Positions 10,734-23,249 of a stretch of 64,000 bases of DNA are shown one piece after another. Numbering within the stretch: position 1 is the stretch's first letter; every line of letters begins with the position of its first letter. Below the pieces are notes generated by a model, which worked only from the letters and a program-made list of their open reading frames with translations, ran no database searches and was not told the origin of the DNA. A program made the position numbers and the translations under genes. The DNA is taken from NCBI GenBank assembly GCA_025506515.1, contig CM046451.1, forward strand, positions 67,938,783 through 68,002,782, given 5' to 3'. This stretch comes from Flaveria trinervia. Taxonomy: Eukaryota > Streptophyta > Magnoliopsida > Asterales > Asteraceae.

Positions 10734-13700
10734 AAGTTGCCAATGATGTGGTGAACGGTACGTTTTTAATTAATGAGCATTTTGCTTCAATTTTATTCGA
10801 TACCGGAGCTGATAGGAGTTTTATTTCAACTAAATTTGAATCAACCCTTGCCGTACCTCGTACTAAACTTTCTCGACCTTTTTCTGTCGAAGTCGCCAAT
10901 GGTAGCTCAATCAATATCGATTCGGTCATCCGCGATTGCATACTCACTCTCTGTAAGCGTAAATTCTCAATTGACCTCATCCTGATGCAAATGGGAAGTT
11001 TCGACATCATAGTAGGCATGGATTGGTTACCCTTGCATCGTGCTGAAATTGTTTGCTATGATAAGTTTATTCGAATTCCACTCGCCAATGGTAAAACTCT
11101 CAAAATCTTTGGCAAAACTTCTCCCAAAAAGCTCAACCTCATGTCATGTTCTCAATCTCAAAAGTACGTACGCCAAAAGTACGTTCCGTTCCTAGCTCAA
11201 GCGGTGGCAAAAGACCCCGGAGAAAGGAAAATTCAAGACATTCACGTTGTTTGGGATTTTCCTGATGTTTTTCTCGACGACGTCTCCGGTCTTCCACCCA
11301 TCCGTCCCATCAATTTTGAATCGACCTTGTTCCTAGAGCAACTCCCGTAGCTAAGGCTCCCTATCGTTTAGCTCCTTCTGAAATGCAAGAACTGTCAAAC
11401 CAACTCCAAGAACTCTTAGATAAGGGTTTTATCCATCCAAGCTCATCTCCTTGGGGTGCACCCGTTCTCTTCGTGAAAAAGAAAGATGGCTCGTTTCACA
11501 TGTGTATCGACTACCGTGAGCTCAATAAACTCACCATAAAAAATCGTTACCCTTTGCCTCGAATCGACGACCTCTTCGATTAACTCCAAGATGCAACTTG
11601 CTTCTCCAAAATCGATCTTCGATCAGGTTATCATCAATTGCATGTTTACGAAGATGACATTCCCAAAACTGCTTTTCGTACGCGGTATGGACATTACGAG
11701 TTCATGGTTATGCCATTTGGATTAACCAATGCACCCGCGGTATTCATGGACCTCATGAACCGCATTTTCAAACCATTTTTGGATAACTTTGTAATTGTAT
11801 TTATTGACGACATCGTCATCTTTTCTAAATCCGAAGCCGAGCATGAGCATCATTTATGTTCCATGCTCGATCTCCTAAGAAAAAGAACAACTTTATGCCA
11901 AATTTTCGAAATGTGAATTCTGGCTAAAAGAAGTTCAATTTTTGGGTCACATCGTTGACGATTAGGTATTCATGTTGATCCCGCTAAAATTGAGGCCGTA
12001 AAAGATTAGAAGACTCCATCCACACCTACCGAAGTTCGATCCTTCCTTGGTTTGGCCGGGTATTATCGGCGTTTTATTCTAAACTTCTCCAAAATCGTGC
12101 TACCCCTCACCCCATTAACTCATAAGGGAAAATCTTATGAATGGGGACCAAAACAAGAAGAAGCTTTTCAAACTCTTAAGCATATGCTTTGCAATGCTCC
12201 TATCTTAGCCCTCCCTGAAGGAAACAACGATTTTGTGGTATTTTGTGATGCATCCAACCAAGGTCTCGGTTGCGTTCTCATGCAACAAGGTCAAGTTATC
12301 GCTTATGCCTCAAGACAACTCAAAGTTCACGAGAAAAATTACAAAACTCACGATCTCGAACTTGGTGCCATCGTTTTCGCTCTAAAAATCTGGAGACACT
12401 ATCTTTATGGTACAAAATGTGTAGTATTCACCGATCATAAAAGTCTTCAACATATTTTCGACCAAAAAGATCTGAACATGAGACAACGGCGATGGGCCGA
12501 ACTACTTAGTGACTACGATTGCGAAATTCGCTACCATCCCGGTAAAGCGAATGTCGTGGCCGATGCCCTTAGTCGAAAAGTTAATGTTAAATCTATTTTT
12601 CTCCATAGCATTATCATCCAAACTGATCTTCAAAACCGCATCTATCGAGCCCAGTGCACCTCTGTTGATGAAGGTAACATGTACGAAGAAATGTCATGTG
12701 GAGCCGAACTTCAACTCAAAACTAAACCCGATGGCTTACTTTACTTTCTCAATCGTTTATGGGTTCCCGATCGTGACGAACTTCGTACTTTCATTATTGA
12801 CGAGGCTCATAAGTCACGTTATTATGTGCATCCTGGTGCGGATAAAATGTACTTTGATCTTCGTCCTATTTATTGGTGGCCTGGTATGAAAAAGGATGTG
12901 ACACTTTACGTTTCAAAATGTCTTACATGCTCAAAGGTTAAAGCCGAGCATCAAAGACCTTTCGGTTTACTCGCGGAACCCTCGATTACTGTTTGGAAAT
13001 GGGAAGACATTGCCACGGATTTCATCACTAAGCTCCCAAATACCCGAAACCAAAATGATAGTATTTGGGTAATCATCAATCGATTGACCAAATCGGCTTA
13101 CTTCATTCCGATCCGAGAAAAGTATTCCGTGGAACAACTAGCTCAAATCTATGTCCGAGAAATCGTGTGCCGCCATGGTATACCAATGACCATAATCTCC
13201 GATCGTGATGCTCCTTTCACGTCTTATTTTTGGAAATCGCTTCAAAATGCTCTAGGTACTCGCCTTGACCTTAGTACCGCTTACCACCCTCAAACCGATG
13301 GCCAATCCAAGCGTACAATCCAAACCCTTGAGGATATGCTTTGATCATGCGTACTAGACTTTGGTGGAAATTGGGACTCTCATATTCCGCTTATTGAGTT
13401 CTCCTACAATAATAGTTTCCATTCTAGCATTGGTATGGCTCCGTTTGAAGCTCTCTATGGTTGCAAGTGTCGTTCTCCGATTTGTTGGAATGAAATTGGT
13501 GAAACTTAAATCACCGGTCCTTAGATGGTTCAAGACACTACCGATCGTATCGATCAAATCCGCAAGAATCTACTCGCCGCTAGAAGCCGTCAAAAGAGTT
13601 ATGCCGATAAACGACGAAAGCCTCTAGAATTTCACGTCAATGACGTTGTCCTCCTCAAAGTATCTCCTTGGAAGGGGGTAGTCCATTATGGAAAGAAAGG

Positions 13701-14066
13701 AAAACTAGCTCCTCGTTTCGTAGGCCCATTCAAGATCCTCGAAAGGATTGGAAAAGTGGCTTATAGACTCGATTTACCGAAAGAACTTTCCGTGTTCATC
13801 CAACCTTTCATGTCTCAAATCTTAAGAAATGCTTAGCCGAGGGTAATCTCCACATACCACTCGACGAAGTACATATCGATGAGACAATGCATTTTGTTGA
13901 AAGACCCGTAGAAATTATGGATCGTAATAAGAAACGAACCAAACGAAGCCGTATTCGGTTAGTGAAAGTTCGTTGGGAATCACCACATGGTGCCGAATTT
14001 ACTTGGGAAAGAGAAGACGTCATGAAGGAAAAGTACCCGCATCTCTTCGTTGTAGCTTCTTCCTAA
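10734..14066 (+). pseudogene. pol: Pol polyprotein of Gypsy element C (broken)
   Basis: Protease: ILFDTGADRSFIS near 10790-10830. RT: SWGAPVLFVKKKDGS near 11450, MPFGLTNAPAVF near 11715 and FIDDIVIFSK near 11800. RNase H: FCDASNQGLG near 12245 and VADALSRK near 12555. Integrase: a zinc region with CLTCSK near 12920, then the catalytic core. The third acidic residue of the core appears changed: the usual Gln-Ser-Glu-Arg reads QSKR, with AAG at 13309-13311. The tail resembles a chromodomain (VKVRWESPHGAEFTWERED, 13960-14020), which suggests a chromovirus, perhaps Tekay-like. Stops at about 11581, 11963, 12007, 13342, 13507 and 13522 and frameshifts near 11880 and 13800 disable it. Confidence 0.9.
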
Positions 14067-14099
14067 TTTCAGGACGAAATTTCCAAAAGTAGGGAATAC

Positions 14100-16412
14100 T
14101 GTGACATTCGTCATTTTCGACTAGCTTTGTATTTGTTATCCTGTATTGTTAACCCGACTCATTTTGGTCTTTGGATATTTGAATATTAATAAAATGATGG
14201 ATTTGATGTTGTTATCATGTTTCATACTTGTCATGGCGTGACCCAGAGTTCGTTTCAGCAAAATCAGTTTTTAACGTTTTCGGTTCGTTTAAGGTCCGGA
14301 CTTGTATTTTAACCATCCAAACCAACTAAAACCTAACCCATAACTATTCTAGAACCCTCCAAACATGTAGATACTTGGTCATAATTTATTTAAATTAAAA
14401 TTTATTTTAAATAAAAGAATCAAAGTGCACCCTTTTACCCACCGACAAACGCATTACCCATTTCCTCAAACCCTAATCTTTCCCTATAAATACCACTCAT
14501 TCTCAACCATTTCACCTGCACATTTTCATCTTCTTCTTCAAAAACTTTTGATCTTGTAAGTTGTTCTAGCTAGTTTTGCTTAAGTTTGACTTTAAAAAGT
14601 CAACGGAACCGAATCTTGCATTTCAAATCCTTTTGGGTATGTAATTTTGGTTATTTTAATTTTTCTAAGTTATTTTATGTTCACAAAACCATTTTCATCT
14701 TTATTTAAGTCTTGTGGCCATTCAAACTCATATTTATGCATTTTAGACCCGTTTGGGTCGTTTTCGGGAAGTTTACTCGATTAACTTTCTTGTTTGAGTT
14801 TAGATCTGGAAGTTTTACCTTATTTTTAGGTCAATGGTTTTGGACATGTGGTAACCATCCTCGGGTTCATACCGAGTCAAAGACCGAACCAAACCGAACG
14901 CTTGTTTAAGCACTTTAATAACTTTTAACTGACCATGTTACATCAAACACTTTAGATCTGAGTTTTTCTTGATATTTTAGTTATTATATGGTTGATATGG
15001 AGGTGTAAAACAAATCTTGGCTTGAACCCACGTTTCGGGTAAAAACCGAGTAAAACCGAACACCCGTTTTAATGAGTTAGTCAAAGTTCAAACCACCTAA
15101 AGTTCAACCTATCTTTTTAGTTATGTTTTACTTTATATTACTCATATTACATAAGATTTTGGAAGTGTTAGAATAAATATTAGCTCAAACCGAGTTTCGG
15201 GTAAAAATAAACCCGTGTAAAAGTCGAACTTATCGTCTTAACGAGCTAGTCACCGTTCAAAACACCAAAAGAAAAATCTTTCCTAATTTTTTTTAACTTA
15301 TGTTTCACTTTATGTTATTTGTATTAATAATATTATGGTATGACGGAACCAAACTTGGTTTTATACTAAGATCGGGTTAAGCGAATTTCTTTATTAATTA
15401 AAGTCTCAAACTCGGGTTTAAGAGAGTGTAAGTCGGACCTTGATGCTTACATTAATGGGATCGTGCATACTAGCACTAAACCAACTCCCATATGTAAAAC
15501 TTAACAATGGTTGAGTAAAACTAAACATCAAGGACCCGTTTTCTTTTAAAACTCATTTTATACTTACGTTATTTAAACACACTTTGTAAAATATAACTAA
15601 AACTCCCGAAAACCCAAGCCTTATTTTTATGAACTTTTATAAAATTTATATTTCATCTTCAAGACTCAATACTTACTCAAGATCTTTCAATCTAGGACAC
15701 GCACGTTAAAACCGTCGGACTCGCTTACTTCAGGATTTTATTCAAAATTTATTCATCAACGTCATTTTATTCCAAGTGAGTAATTTCATCCCCATTTTCT
15801 CTTTTATACTTTGGGGGTAGCAATCATACTTACTCAACCAAAAAATTGATTTAACATTAGATCCTCAACCCAAAACCTCTAGATTATGTGTTACTTAGAA
15901 TAATTGTCCAATTGTATGTTATATGCCTCATATGATTAATTGCTACATGTTTATTGCTTTTGATCGTTTAGCCTCATCCTCATTCTCAATAAGTATGATC
16001 ATACACTCCCCTTGTAATATGGTAGTTTTATCAATTAGAAAGGAGCCTCATTTATTTATGATTGATATACCTCAATTGTCACTTTTATTTACGGCTTCAC
16101 ATATTGAGTTGTGGATTTTTGCCTTATATTATATTTATAAAGTCATGGAATTGCTCACAAACATACACGTTGACAAAACATATTTTATGCAATGCTACAG
16201 GTTTGATTATCAGTTGATTGAAGATTTAAAGACGTTAGTTTATTTTGGACCGTTAGGTTATTAGTTAAGAACTATTTATTTTCTTGTATTTGTAAGAACA
16301 TGTTATGAAATGAATGAGTTGATTAAATATTGTCACTTTAATAGTGTCGTGTGCATTTGAACAATCTTAGTTGCGCCCCGGCATGTTCTTCCACTTTGGT
16401 CGGGGTGTGACA
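14100..16412 (+). repeat. 3' LTR of Gypsy element C
   Basis: Starts TGTGACATTC after a degenerate purine tract (14082-14099) and ends GGGGTGTGACA; TGTGACA near both ends is common in plant Gypsy LTRs. At about 2.3 kb it is long, as in chromoviruses with large LTRs. I see no reliable gene in it; the open frames within it have no recognisable domain. It contains recurring pieces of the type accgagtttcgggtaaaa (near 14870, 15040 and 15190), a diverged internal repeat. Confidence 0.85.
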
Positions 16413-19125
16413 AGCAGCCTGGTCCAATATTCCTCTAGGCAAATCAAGAAATTGGTCTCTTGTAAGGGAACGTGAAGATCCATCAAAATAGGTGATATTC
16501 ACAGAGACTTCTTCACATGAGACTTCGCTTAAGGTTGTGTAGTTGGTGAGCTTTGTCTTGATTGCCTTGAACTCCTCAAGAGAGAGATGTTGAGAAGGCT
16601 GAAGGGATGGTTTGGATGGTTGTTGGGAAGGCTGAGTTTCAAAGGTTCTTGGAAGTGTTTTAGGTTGAAGGATGGGAAGTTTAGGTGGTTGAGGTGATGA
16701 ATTGGGTGAGGGTAAGGATGTGGGTTCAGGGGTGAAAGGCTCGGTTTTGATGGTGAAAGGTAAGGATGAGGGTTCAGGTTATGGTTGAGTGGTTGCAGTG
16801 AAGGTCATCCCTTTTATCCTTCTATACATCTCTTTTCTCTTTCCCAAGCGGATCTCAGCCTTGATTTCACTTACAATCCATTGGAGTGTCCTTTCTGACA
16901 TGGGACCCACCTGCCTTCCAGAGAAGCCATGAGCCCGGAGATAGTCTTTCATCTGAGCCTTCTCACTGAGCTTCCTGGTTGCAGTGACCCTTGCTTCTTC
17001 CTCCTTCTTCTTCTTTTCCTTCAACTTTTCTCTTGCAGCCTTTCTTCTTTCTTTCTCCATTTGATCCTGCTCTTTGTTGTAAAGCCAAACGATCATTTCA
17101 TTGTTATGTGGAGAGAGCTCTTGAAGATTGAAGCCTCTAGAGATTAGGAAGTTCATCCTATCCCTCCTAAGCTGCAAGTCAGCCTCCTTCTGTTCCGCTA
17201 CGTTCTCTTTCTCTAAGGCCTACCTGGCTACTTTTTGTTGTTTTTCATGTTGCAGCCTGGTTGCCTTTTCTAGTTTCACTAACTCCTCTTATGGTAGTAG
17301 GAGTGTTTCTTCATTGGCAGCTCCCAGTTAGATGAGCTGATCAATTATCTCTTCTCTCCTTTTGTTGTTGTCAGCCTCCTGGTTGGCTGCAACTGCTTTT
17401 GTACTCACAGCTAGCAGCTTCCCAGTTGGAAGTCTTCCTTTTCTCTTTAATTTCTAAATCTTTTCTTCTTCCTGAAGCTCTTCTGCAGTCATCTTCTTCC
17501 TTTTTTTATCCTTTGAAGAAGTTGACTATGGTGGTTCTTGGAGAGTGGATTCTGATTGTGAGAGAGGCAGAGAGGGTGTCTGGGCTAGGATTGCATCTGT
17601 GCTGATTAGTTCGTCAGACAAAGAAAACAGTCCTTTTGCAGCTTCCATTTTAGCTTCGGAAGATTTTAGTTGTTCTTTCGAGGCTTTAACTTCTACTTTG
17701 GAAGTTTGAGGAGGTGCAGATTTTGTCCCAACTATTACAGTTGCTGGGCCATCAGTCCTTATTTCCCCTTTGAATTGAATCTTAGGTTCCATTTGGACCT
17801 TAGGTTGACCAACTTCTTCCACAGTGGTAGAAGGTTCACATATCCTCTGAAGCTCTTCTACTCCAAAGTACATCATGGCAGCATGAGGGCTTGGTTGATT
17901 AGTAGAGGATCTCAACAGAAACTTGGTAAAGAGTCTGTAGAGATCTCTGAGCATCCTTGGGTCGATTTGAAGTACAACGTGGGATGGCTCAGACAAAGTT
18001 GTGATGGGAGTAGATAATTTTGTAGTTGAAGTTAAAGTTTGACCTCTGTGGGTCCTCAAGTGTTTTGCTCTGAACACTCTCCCCTTTTTGGTAGCATCAT
18101 CTTGAGAGCTTGATGAGCTTGAGGAAGAGGTCAAGGAGACCTGAACAGGTACATGCCCAGTAGATCTCTTAGTCTGTTTCTCAGCTAGTTTAGCCTTGAG
18201 ATTGTCAATCTCAAATTGCTGAGTGGCAGACCTTTCCTTTAAAATCCTAACCAAGGATTCAAGGTTTGAGACTTTAGAAAGTAGGTCTTGTGATGGTGAT
18301 GGGTAGAGAAGACAGTGTTGGCATTGTGGAGGTGGTTGCCAGTGTGGGTTCAACACCTGTGGGGTGAACAGGGATGTCACCAGGAGCTATGCACTCAATC
18401 ATACCTGGAAGTAGAGAAGTGTACCTTCCAGTGAAGTTGGTGGACACCTTCTTCAAAGTTTTGAAGATGGTAGGCCTCATGTGAGGACAGTTAGAGCAGC
18501 TACATAGACAATCATACTTTGTTCCAACTCACAGTTGATTATGTGTTGAATGAATTAGGGATACATAAAGAATGTATCCCTTTAAAGATTCCAATCAGAT
18601 TGGTGAACACAAATCTTGTGTAATTGAAGCGGAGGCCTCTCACCAATCCATGAACTAAGCATCCTAGTTCATACGGGATTTGATCCCATCCCCTAGATTT
18701 ATTTGATAGACAGTGGAGGACAATGTGCAGGAGGAACTTTCAGTTGTAGGAGAAGTTAAATTGTAGACTCTCGACCTGCTCACGTCTCCACCATATCCCA
18801 TGAGGATGTAAGTGATGTCTAAATCTGTTTTAGGAAATTCAGTAGGAGCTCCTTCATCATGAAGCTCCAGATGCTCCCTGATAAGTTGTTCAGTAATGAC
18901 CAACTATTGTCCACAAATGTTGGACCTAATCACACGAACCCCATTTAGGGTTTCAGCTCGACTGTTATCCCAAAATTCAGCCATTTGATTGGAATAAACA
19001 GTGGGATTTACAGTTAAGGCCGTGTAGTAGGATGATTGGGTGAGAAAGGAGATGATTTCAGAGAAGTCAGCATCTCTTGAAGAATCAAGAAATGCGACTT
19101 GGTTATGCTGAGGGTTGAGTGCCAT
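16413..19125 (-). pseudogene. Accessory ORF of element D (broken, cut by C)
   Basis: Function unknown. It starts with MALNPQHNQVAFLDSSRD at 19125. The N-terminal domain has ALTVNPTVYSNQMAEFW and, near 18900-18800, ITEQLIREHLEL and MGYGGDVSRS, then an MYPRF-like region near 18550. A Ser/Pro-rich middle with a coiled coil (near 18260-18180) runs to 17526. A highly charged segment at 17070-16990 (EKERRKAAREKLKEKKKK) precedes the small helical segment MKDYLRAHGFSGRQVGPM near 16900. Stops near 18901 and 18662 and further frame changes break it. C interrupts it at 16412/16413. Homologues: E, G, F and A here. I recall such proteins labelled synaptobrevin/longin-like in Tanacetum annotations; I see no longin fold evidence. 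Confidence 0.8.
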
Positions 19126-19805
19126 TTGTGAAAGTTAAATTTGGATGAGTTTGAGCTAGGACGAATTAAGAGTGAAGGAAACTTTTAGGCAGTAAAAATT
19201 TGGGTAAGAAGATGAAATTCAATAGTCGGGATTATTTAAAAGAGGGTGGAAAGGCGGTAATGGGGGTTAGGATAAGGTGATGTGATGTTGTAGTGGAAGA
19301 AATGACAGTGGCGATAAGGTTAAAATTAGTTAAATAATCTGACATCATTAACAAAATCTTTGCTTTTACAGTGTAGGGCCCAAGAGATTTCCGTTACACA
19401 GTAAAATCTCTTCTGAATATAAAACATTTTCGAAGGTAATTTTTCTTCCGAAGGCAACTCTTACTTCCGAAGGAAAAAGTAAATTCCGAGAGTAGAGATT
19501 GCTTTCCGAAGGGAGATTTTTGTAAGCTTCGGAAGTAGATCTGATATGAAATCAATCGCTTCTTCCGAGACTAAAAACTCTTCCGAGAAGAAAATTATCC
19601 TTGGAGAAATTTTTCTTCGGAAGATATGGAGATAACTTCCGAGGGTTAATTTCTCTTCGGAAGATATGGAGATAACTTCCGAGGGTTAATTTCTCTTTGG
19701 AAGAAATTTATACTTAGAAAATTTCAGAGAGATCTTTTGTAACAGGGCTTTAGATTGTATTGACATAAGACTTTACACATTAAAAGGTTTTCAAAAGAGG
19801 TAACC
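19126..19805 (-). promoter_or_regulatory. Interval between pol and accessory ORF of D: palindrome array and TATA-like box
   Basis: No ORF. On the minus strand it first holds a cluster of the palindromic motif cttccgaag/cttcggaag (for example 19655-19663, 19615-19623, 19528-19536, 19464-19472, 19445-19453) with many half sites (ttccgag). A 40-base unit around 19615-19694 is directly duplicated. Then comes a TATA-like stretch, cttttaaataa, at 19242-19232, about 107 bases before the accessory ATG. The same palindromes stand upstream of the TATA box in the LTR of D. I infer an internal promoter for the accessory gene. Confidence 0.6.
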
Positions 19806-22800
19806 TTAATCAATGTTTATCATTGCAATAGTTGTTATAAGATACTTAAATCTTTGTTCATTAAAGGCTTTGGTGAACAAGTCAGCATAATGTTCATTTG
19901 AATCAATTTTGATTAGTTTAATACGATTTTTCTCATGAATATCTCTAATGAAATGGTACCTGATATCAATATGCTTTGTTTTGGAGTGCTTCACGGGATT
20001 TTCAGTAACTGAGATAGCATCGTTGTTGTCAATATGGATAGGAGTACTCATAAAGTTGAATCCATAGTCTAACATCTAATTCTGAATCCATAGCAGTTGA
20101 GCATAGCAACTTGCAACAGCAATGTATTCAGCTTCAGTAGTTAATGTAGAGACACAGGATTGTTTCTTGCATTGCATGAGATGATCCTTCCACCAAGAAA
20201 TTGACATTCTCCTGATGTTGATTTCTTGTCAATGTTGCAGCCACCATAGTCACTGTCAGAGTATCCATAAAGATTGAAATCCTTGTTTCTGGGATACCAG
20301 AGACCTAGTTTAGGTGCTCCTTTGAGGTGTCTGAGGATTCTCTTAACAACAGCTAGATGAGACACCTTTGGAGCAGCCTGATATCTTACACAGATGCACA
20401 TAGCAAAAATAATATCAGGTCTACTGGCTATGAGATACATTAGAGAACCAATAATTGCCCTATACTAATGCTGATCAGTATCCTCCCCCTCAAGGTCCGG
20501 ACAAAGATTATGGTTCCCGGGTATGGTGTCTTGGCTAGTTTCTAGTCCTTCATCTCAAATCGTTCTAAGATGTCATTGACATACTTGGATTGATAGATGA
20601 AGAAGCCTTCCTTCAATTGCTTCAACTGAATTCCAAGGAAAAAGTCCATTTTTCCCATGGAACTCATCTCAAACTTTTTCTTCATAATGCTCTCAAAGTC
20701 TTTGCACATTTAGTCATTTGAAGAACAAATATGATGTCATCAACATAGACTTGAACAAGCAAAATGTGCTTTCCAGACTTTCTGGTGAAGAGAGTCTTGT
20801 CAATGGTACCTCTAGTGTAGCCATTCTTCAAAAGAAACTAAGATAGAGTCTCATACCACGGCCTAGGTGCTTGGTGCAGCCCATATAGAGCCTATCCAAT
20901 TTGCACACATAGTTGCGGTGCTGTGGGTCTTCAAATCCTGCAGGTTGGCGCACATAGACTTCCCTATCTATATCCCCATATAGAAAGGCACACTTGACAT
21001 CAAGCTGGTAGACAGTGAAATTCTTGGATGCAACATAAGCAAGGAAGATCCTAACTTCCTCAAGTCTTGCAACAGGTTCAAAGACATCAGTATAATCGAT
21101 TCCTTCCTCTCGGGTATATCCTTGAACCATTAGTCTTGCCTGGTTCTTGTTGATCAAGCCTCTATCATCTCTCTTTTTTCTGAAAACCCATTTAGTGCCT
21201 ATAGGTACTTGACCAGATGGTAGGGGACATAGGTTCCAAACCTTTTGTCTCTTGAATTGAAGCAACTCCTCTTGCATGGATTCAAGCCAACTACTATCTT
21301 TCAAGGCACCATCTACCTTCTTGGGTTCTGTCTGGACAAAAAGCATGAGTACAAGCATACATTTCCATTATGAGTCTGCCCTCTTGTTCTCACACCTTCA
21401 GAGACATCCCCTATGATGTTCTCAGTTGGATGAGTGTTATGAATCCTAAGACGAGGAATCACTTCCAGTTGCAGAGATAGATCCAGGTTGGACATATTCT
21501 ACTCAGGAACTGGAACACTCTGTCCAACTATTGCTTCAAAGTCATTCAATGAGGACTGATTGAATGAATGAGAAACATCATCAATGGTTGGCTGTGAAGA
21601 CTATTAACAGTTGCTTGTTCCTTCAAAACACTACTTTCATTTGCCTGGTGTTGTGGTGGATCACCTGATGAGTTTTGAGGCTCAGCAAGTGATTCACTTG
21701 TTGAAGCTTCACTATTTCTTGATATGGTTATACTTTCTTATCTGTAGTGGAAGCTTGATTTGTTGTAGCTTCTGGAGAACTTGGAAGAGGTCTGGGTAGC
21801 TCAAACAATTGATCATCAGCAGCAGCATCAACATCATTTTGAGAACCTATTCCAACTGAAACATTCTCACAAGAAGGTTTAGAATAGTTTGCAAATAATT
21901 CTAAATCAAATATATGATCAGGGCCATTCCCCCTAACATAAGGAGTGTGCTCATTAACAACTATATTGGATGACTCCTTAAATTGTTGATTCTTAATGTT
22001 GTATACTCTATAAGCTTTGGAGCTAGAAGAGTATCTAACAAAGATAGCATCATCCGACTTTTCAGCAAATTTTTCCAAATTGTCCTTTGTGTTAAGTATG
22101 GTACACCTGCTGCCAAAGGATCTTAGAAAGCCAATGAATAGTGGCCTCTTGTTCCACAGCTCATAAGGGGTTTTTCCATGTGGCTTAACTACAAGAACTC
22201 TGTTCTGCACATAGCATGCAATGTTGACTGCCTCTGCCCAGAATGTTAGAGGTAGTTTTGAATCAGCTAACATAGTTCGAGCAGCCTCAATAAATGTCAT
22301 GTTCCTCATCTCAGCAACACCGTTTTGTTGAGGAATTCTGGTAGCACTATATTGTCTGGCAATCCCTTTTGAGTTACCAAATAAGTCAAGAATGAAGTTC
22401 TTAAACTCAGTCCCTTGATCACTTCTAATAATATTAACCTTGTGATCTATTTGATTTTCTATTTTAAGAATAAACGATTTTAATGTTTTAGCACTTTCAT
22501 CTTTAGTTCTTAAAAAGAATACCCACTTAAATCTTGTAAATATCATAAGGCGGTATGATTTCCTTCCAATGCTCATTATACTTGCGGACCAAAAAGATCC
22601 ATGTGCAATAAGTGAAATGAGTAGTGATGGAGTTAACACTTTTTGATTTATGGGAGGTCCTATGTTGCTTCCCTTTTAGGCATGTAACATAGTTGTCTTT
22701 GCTGAAAAATACCTTTTTAGGCAAACCATGCACCAAGTTATTTTAAGCCAATTTATTCATTGTCTTAAAAATTACATGACACATACATTTATGCCAAGTG

Positions 22801-23249
22801 TGACTCATCACTATCAGCTTTGGAAAGAAAGCATGATACTTCACCCATTGGGGAAGCATTATTCATATCTAGCTTGTACATATCCCCTTTCCTGGGAGAT
22901 CTAAGAAGCACCAATTCTAGAGGAATTGTCATTCCTAGTTTGAGGATAATGCACTCATGCTGTGAAAAGCATCTGGTGCTTTTGATCCCAAAACTAAGAA
23001 ACACTTAACAGATTGTGTGCAAGCTATCTGACAAAGTTAACTTTGTCAACTTTTAACTTACCGTTGGATATACTCCCTCTGCCAGAAATATCCTCCGGCC
23101 TCACCTCCAAATTGGACAGGAACTCCATCATAGTTCTAAAACTGTTGAAGGAGAGATCTGTTCCCTGTAATGTGCCTGGAGTATCCACTGTCCCAATCCA
23201 GACATTTTGTTCTTGTCATATGGATGTCCCTGCACATAAGATGAGTTTG
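19806..23249 (-). pseudogene. pol: Pol polyprotein of element D (broken)
   Basis: Protease: the aspartic DSG triplet at 23192-23184, in the context DSGYSRHITGNRS. GAG-pre-integrase near 22950-22680, with CLKGKQHRTSHKS. Integrase core: IIRSDQGTEFKNF near 22430 and PQQNGVAEMRN near 22320. A Ser/Asn-rich linker runs to 21730. RT: TKWVFRKKRDD near 21190, LDVKCAFLYGD near 20990 and YVDDI at 20747-20733. RNase H: YGYSDSDYGG near 20260 and HIDNNDA near 20030, ending at 19806. There are frameshifts and stops in protease, in integrase near 22560, across most of the RT palm after 20830 and in RNase H. All catalytic motifs remain visible in pieces. Confidence 0.88.

Larger units (their letters stand above)
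2375..16412 (+). mobile_element. Element C: Ty3/Gypsy retrotransposon (3' part), carrying element B
   Basis: The visible parts of C are a short gag stretch at about 2375-2414, the TSD of B, then 10444-16412 with the rest of gag, all of pol and the 3' LTR. The order protease, RT, RNase H, integrase identifies Ty3/Gypsy. Its 5' end lies left of the window beyond A. The LTR end at 16412 is followed by agcag, and the sequence then continues as the accessory ORF of D on the other strand; the same place in E reads ctagcagcatgg, so C is inserted in D and agcag is probably its target duplication. Confidence 0.85.

Noticed and set aside
15923..16264. 113-codon open frame in the C LTR
   Set aside because: Located in LTR sequence with no recognisable motif or codon pattern; most likely chance.
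16413..19125. Naming the accessory ORF as synaptobrevin/longin or as a retroviral envelope
   Set aside because: I recall such labels from automatic annotation, but no longin motif, signal peptide or membrane segment can be seen here, so no function is assigned.
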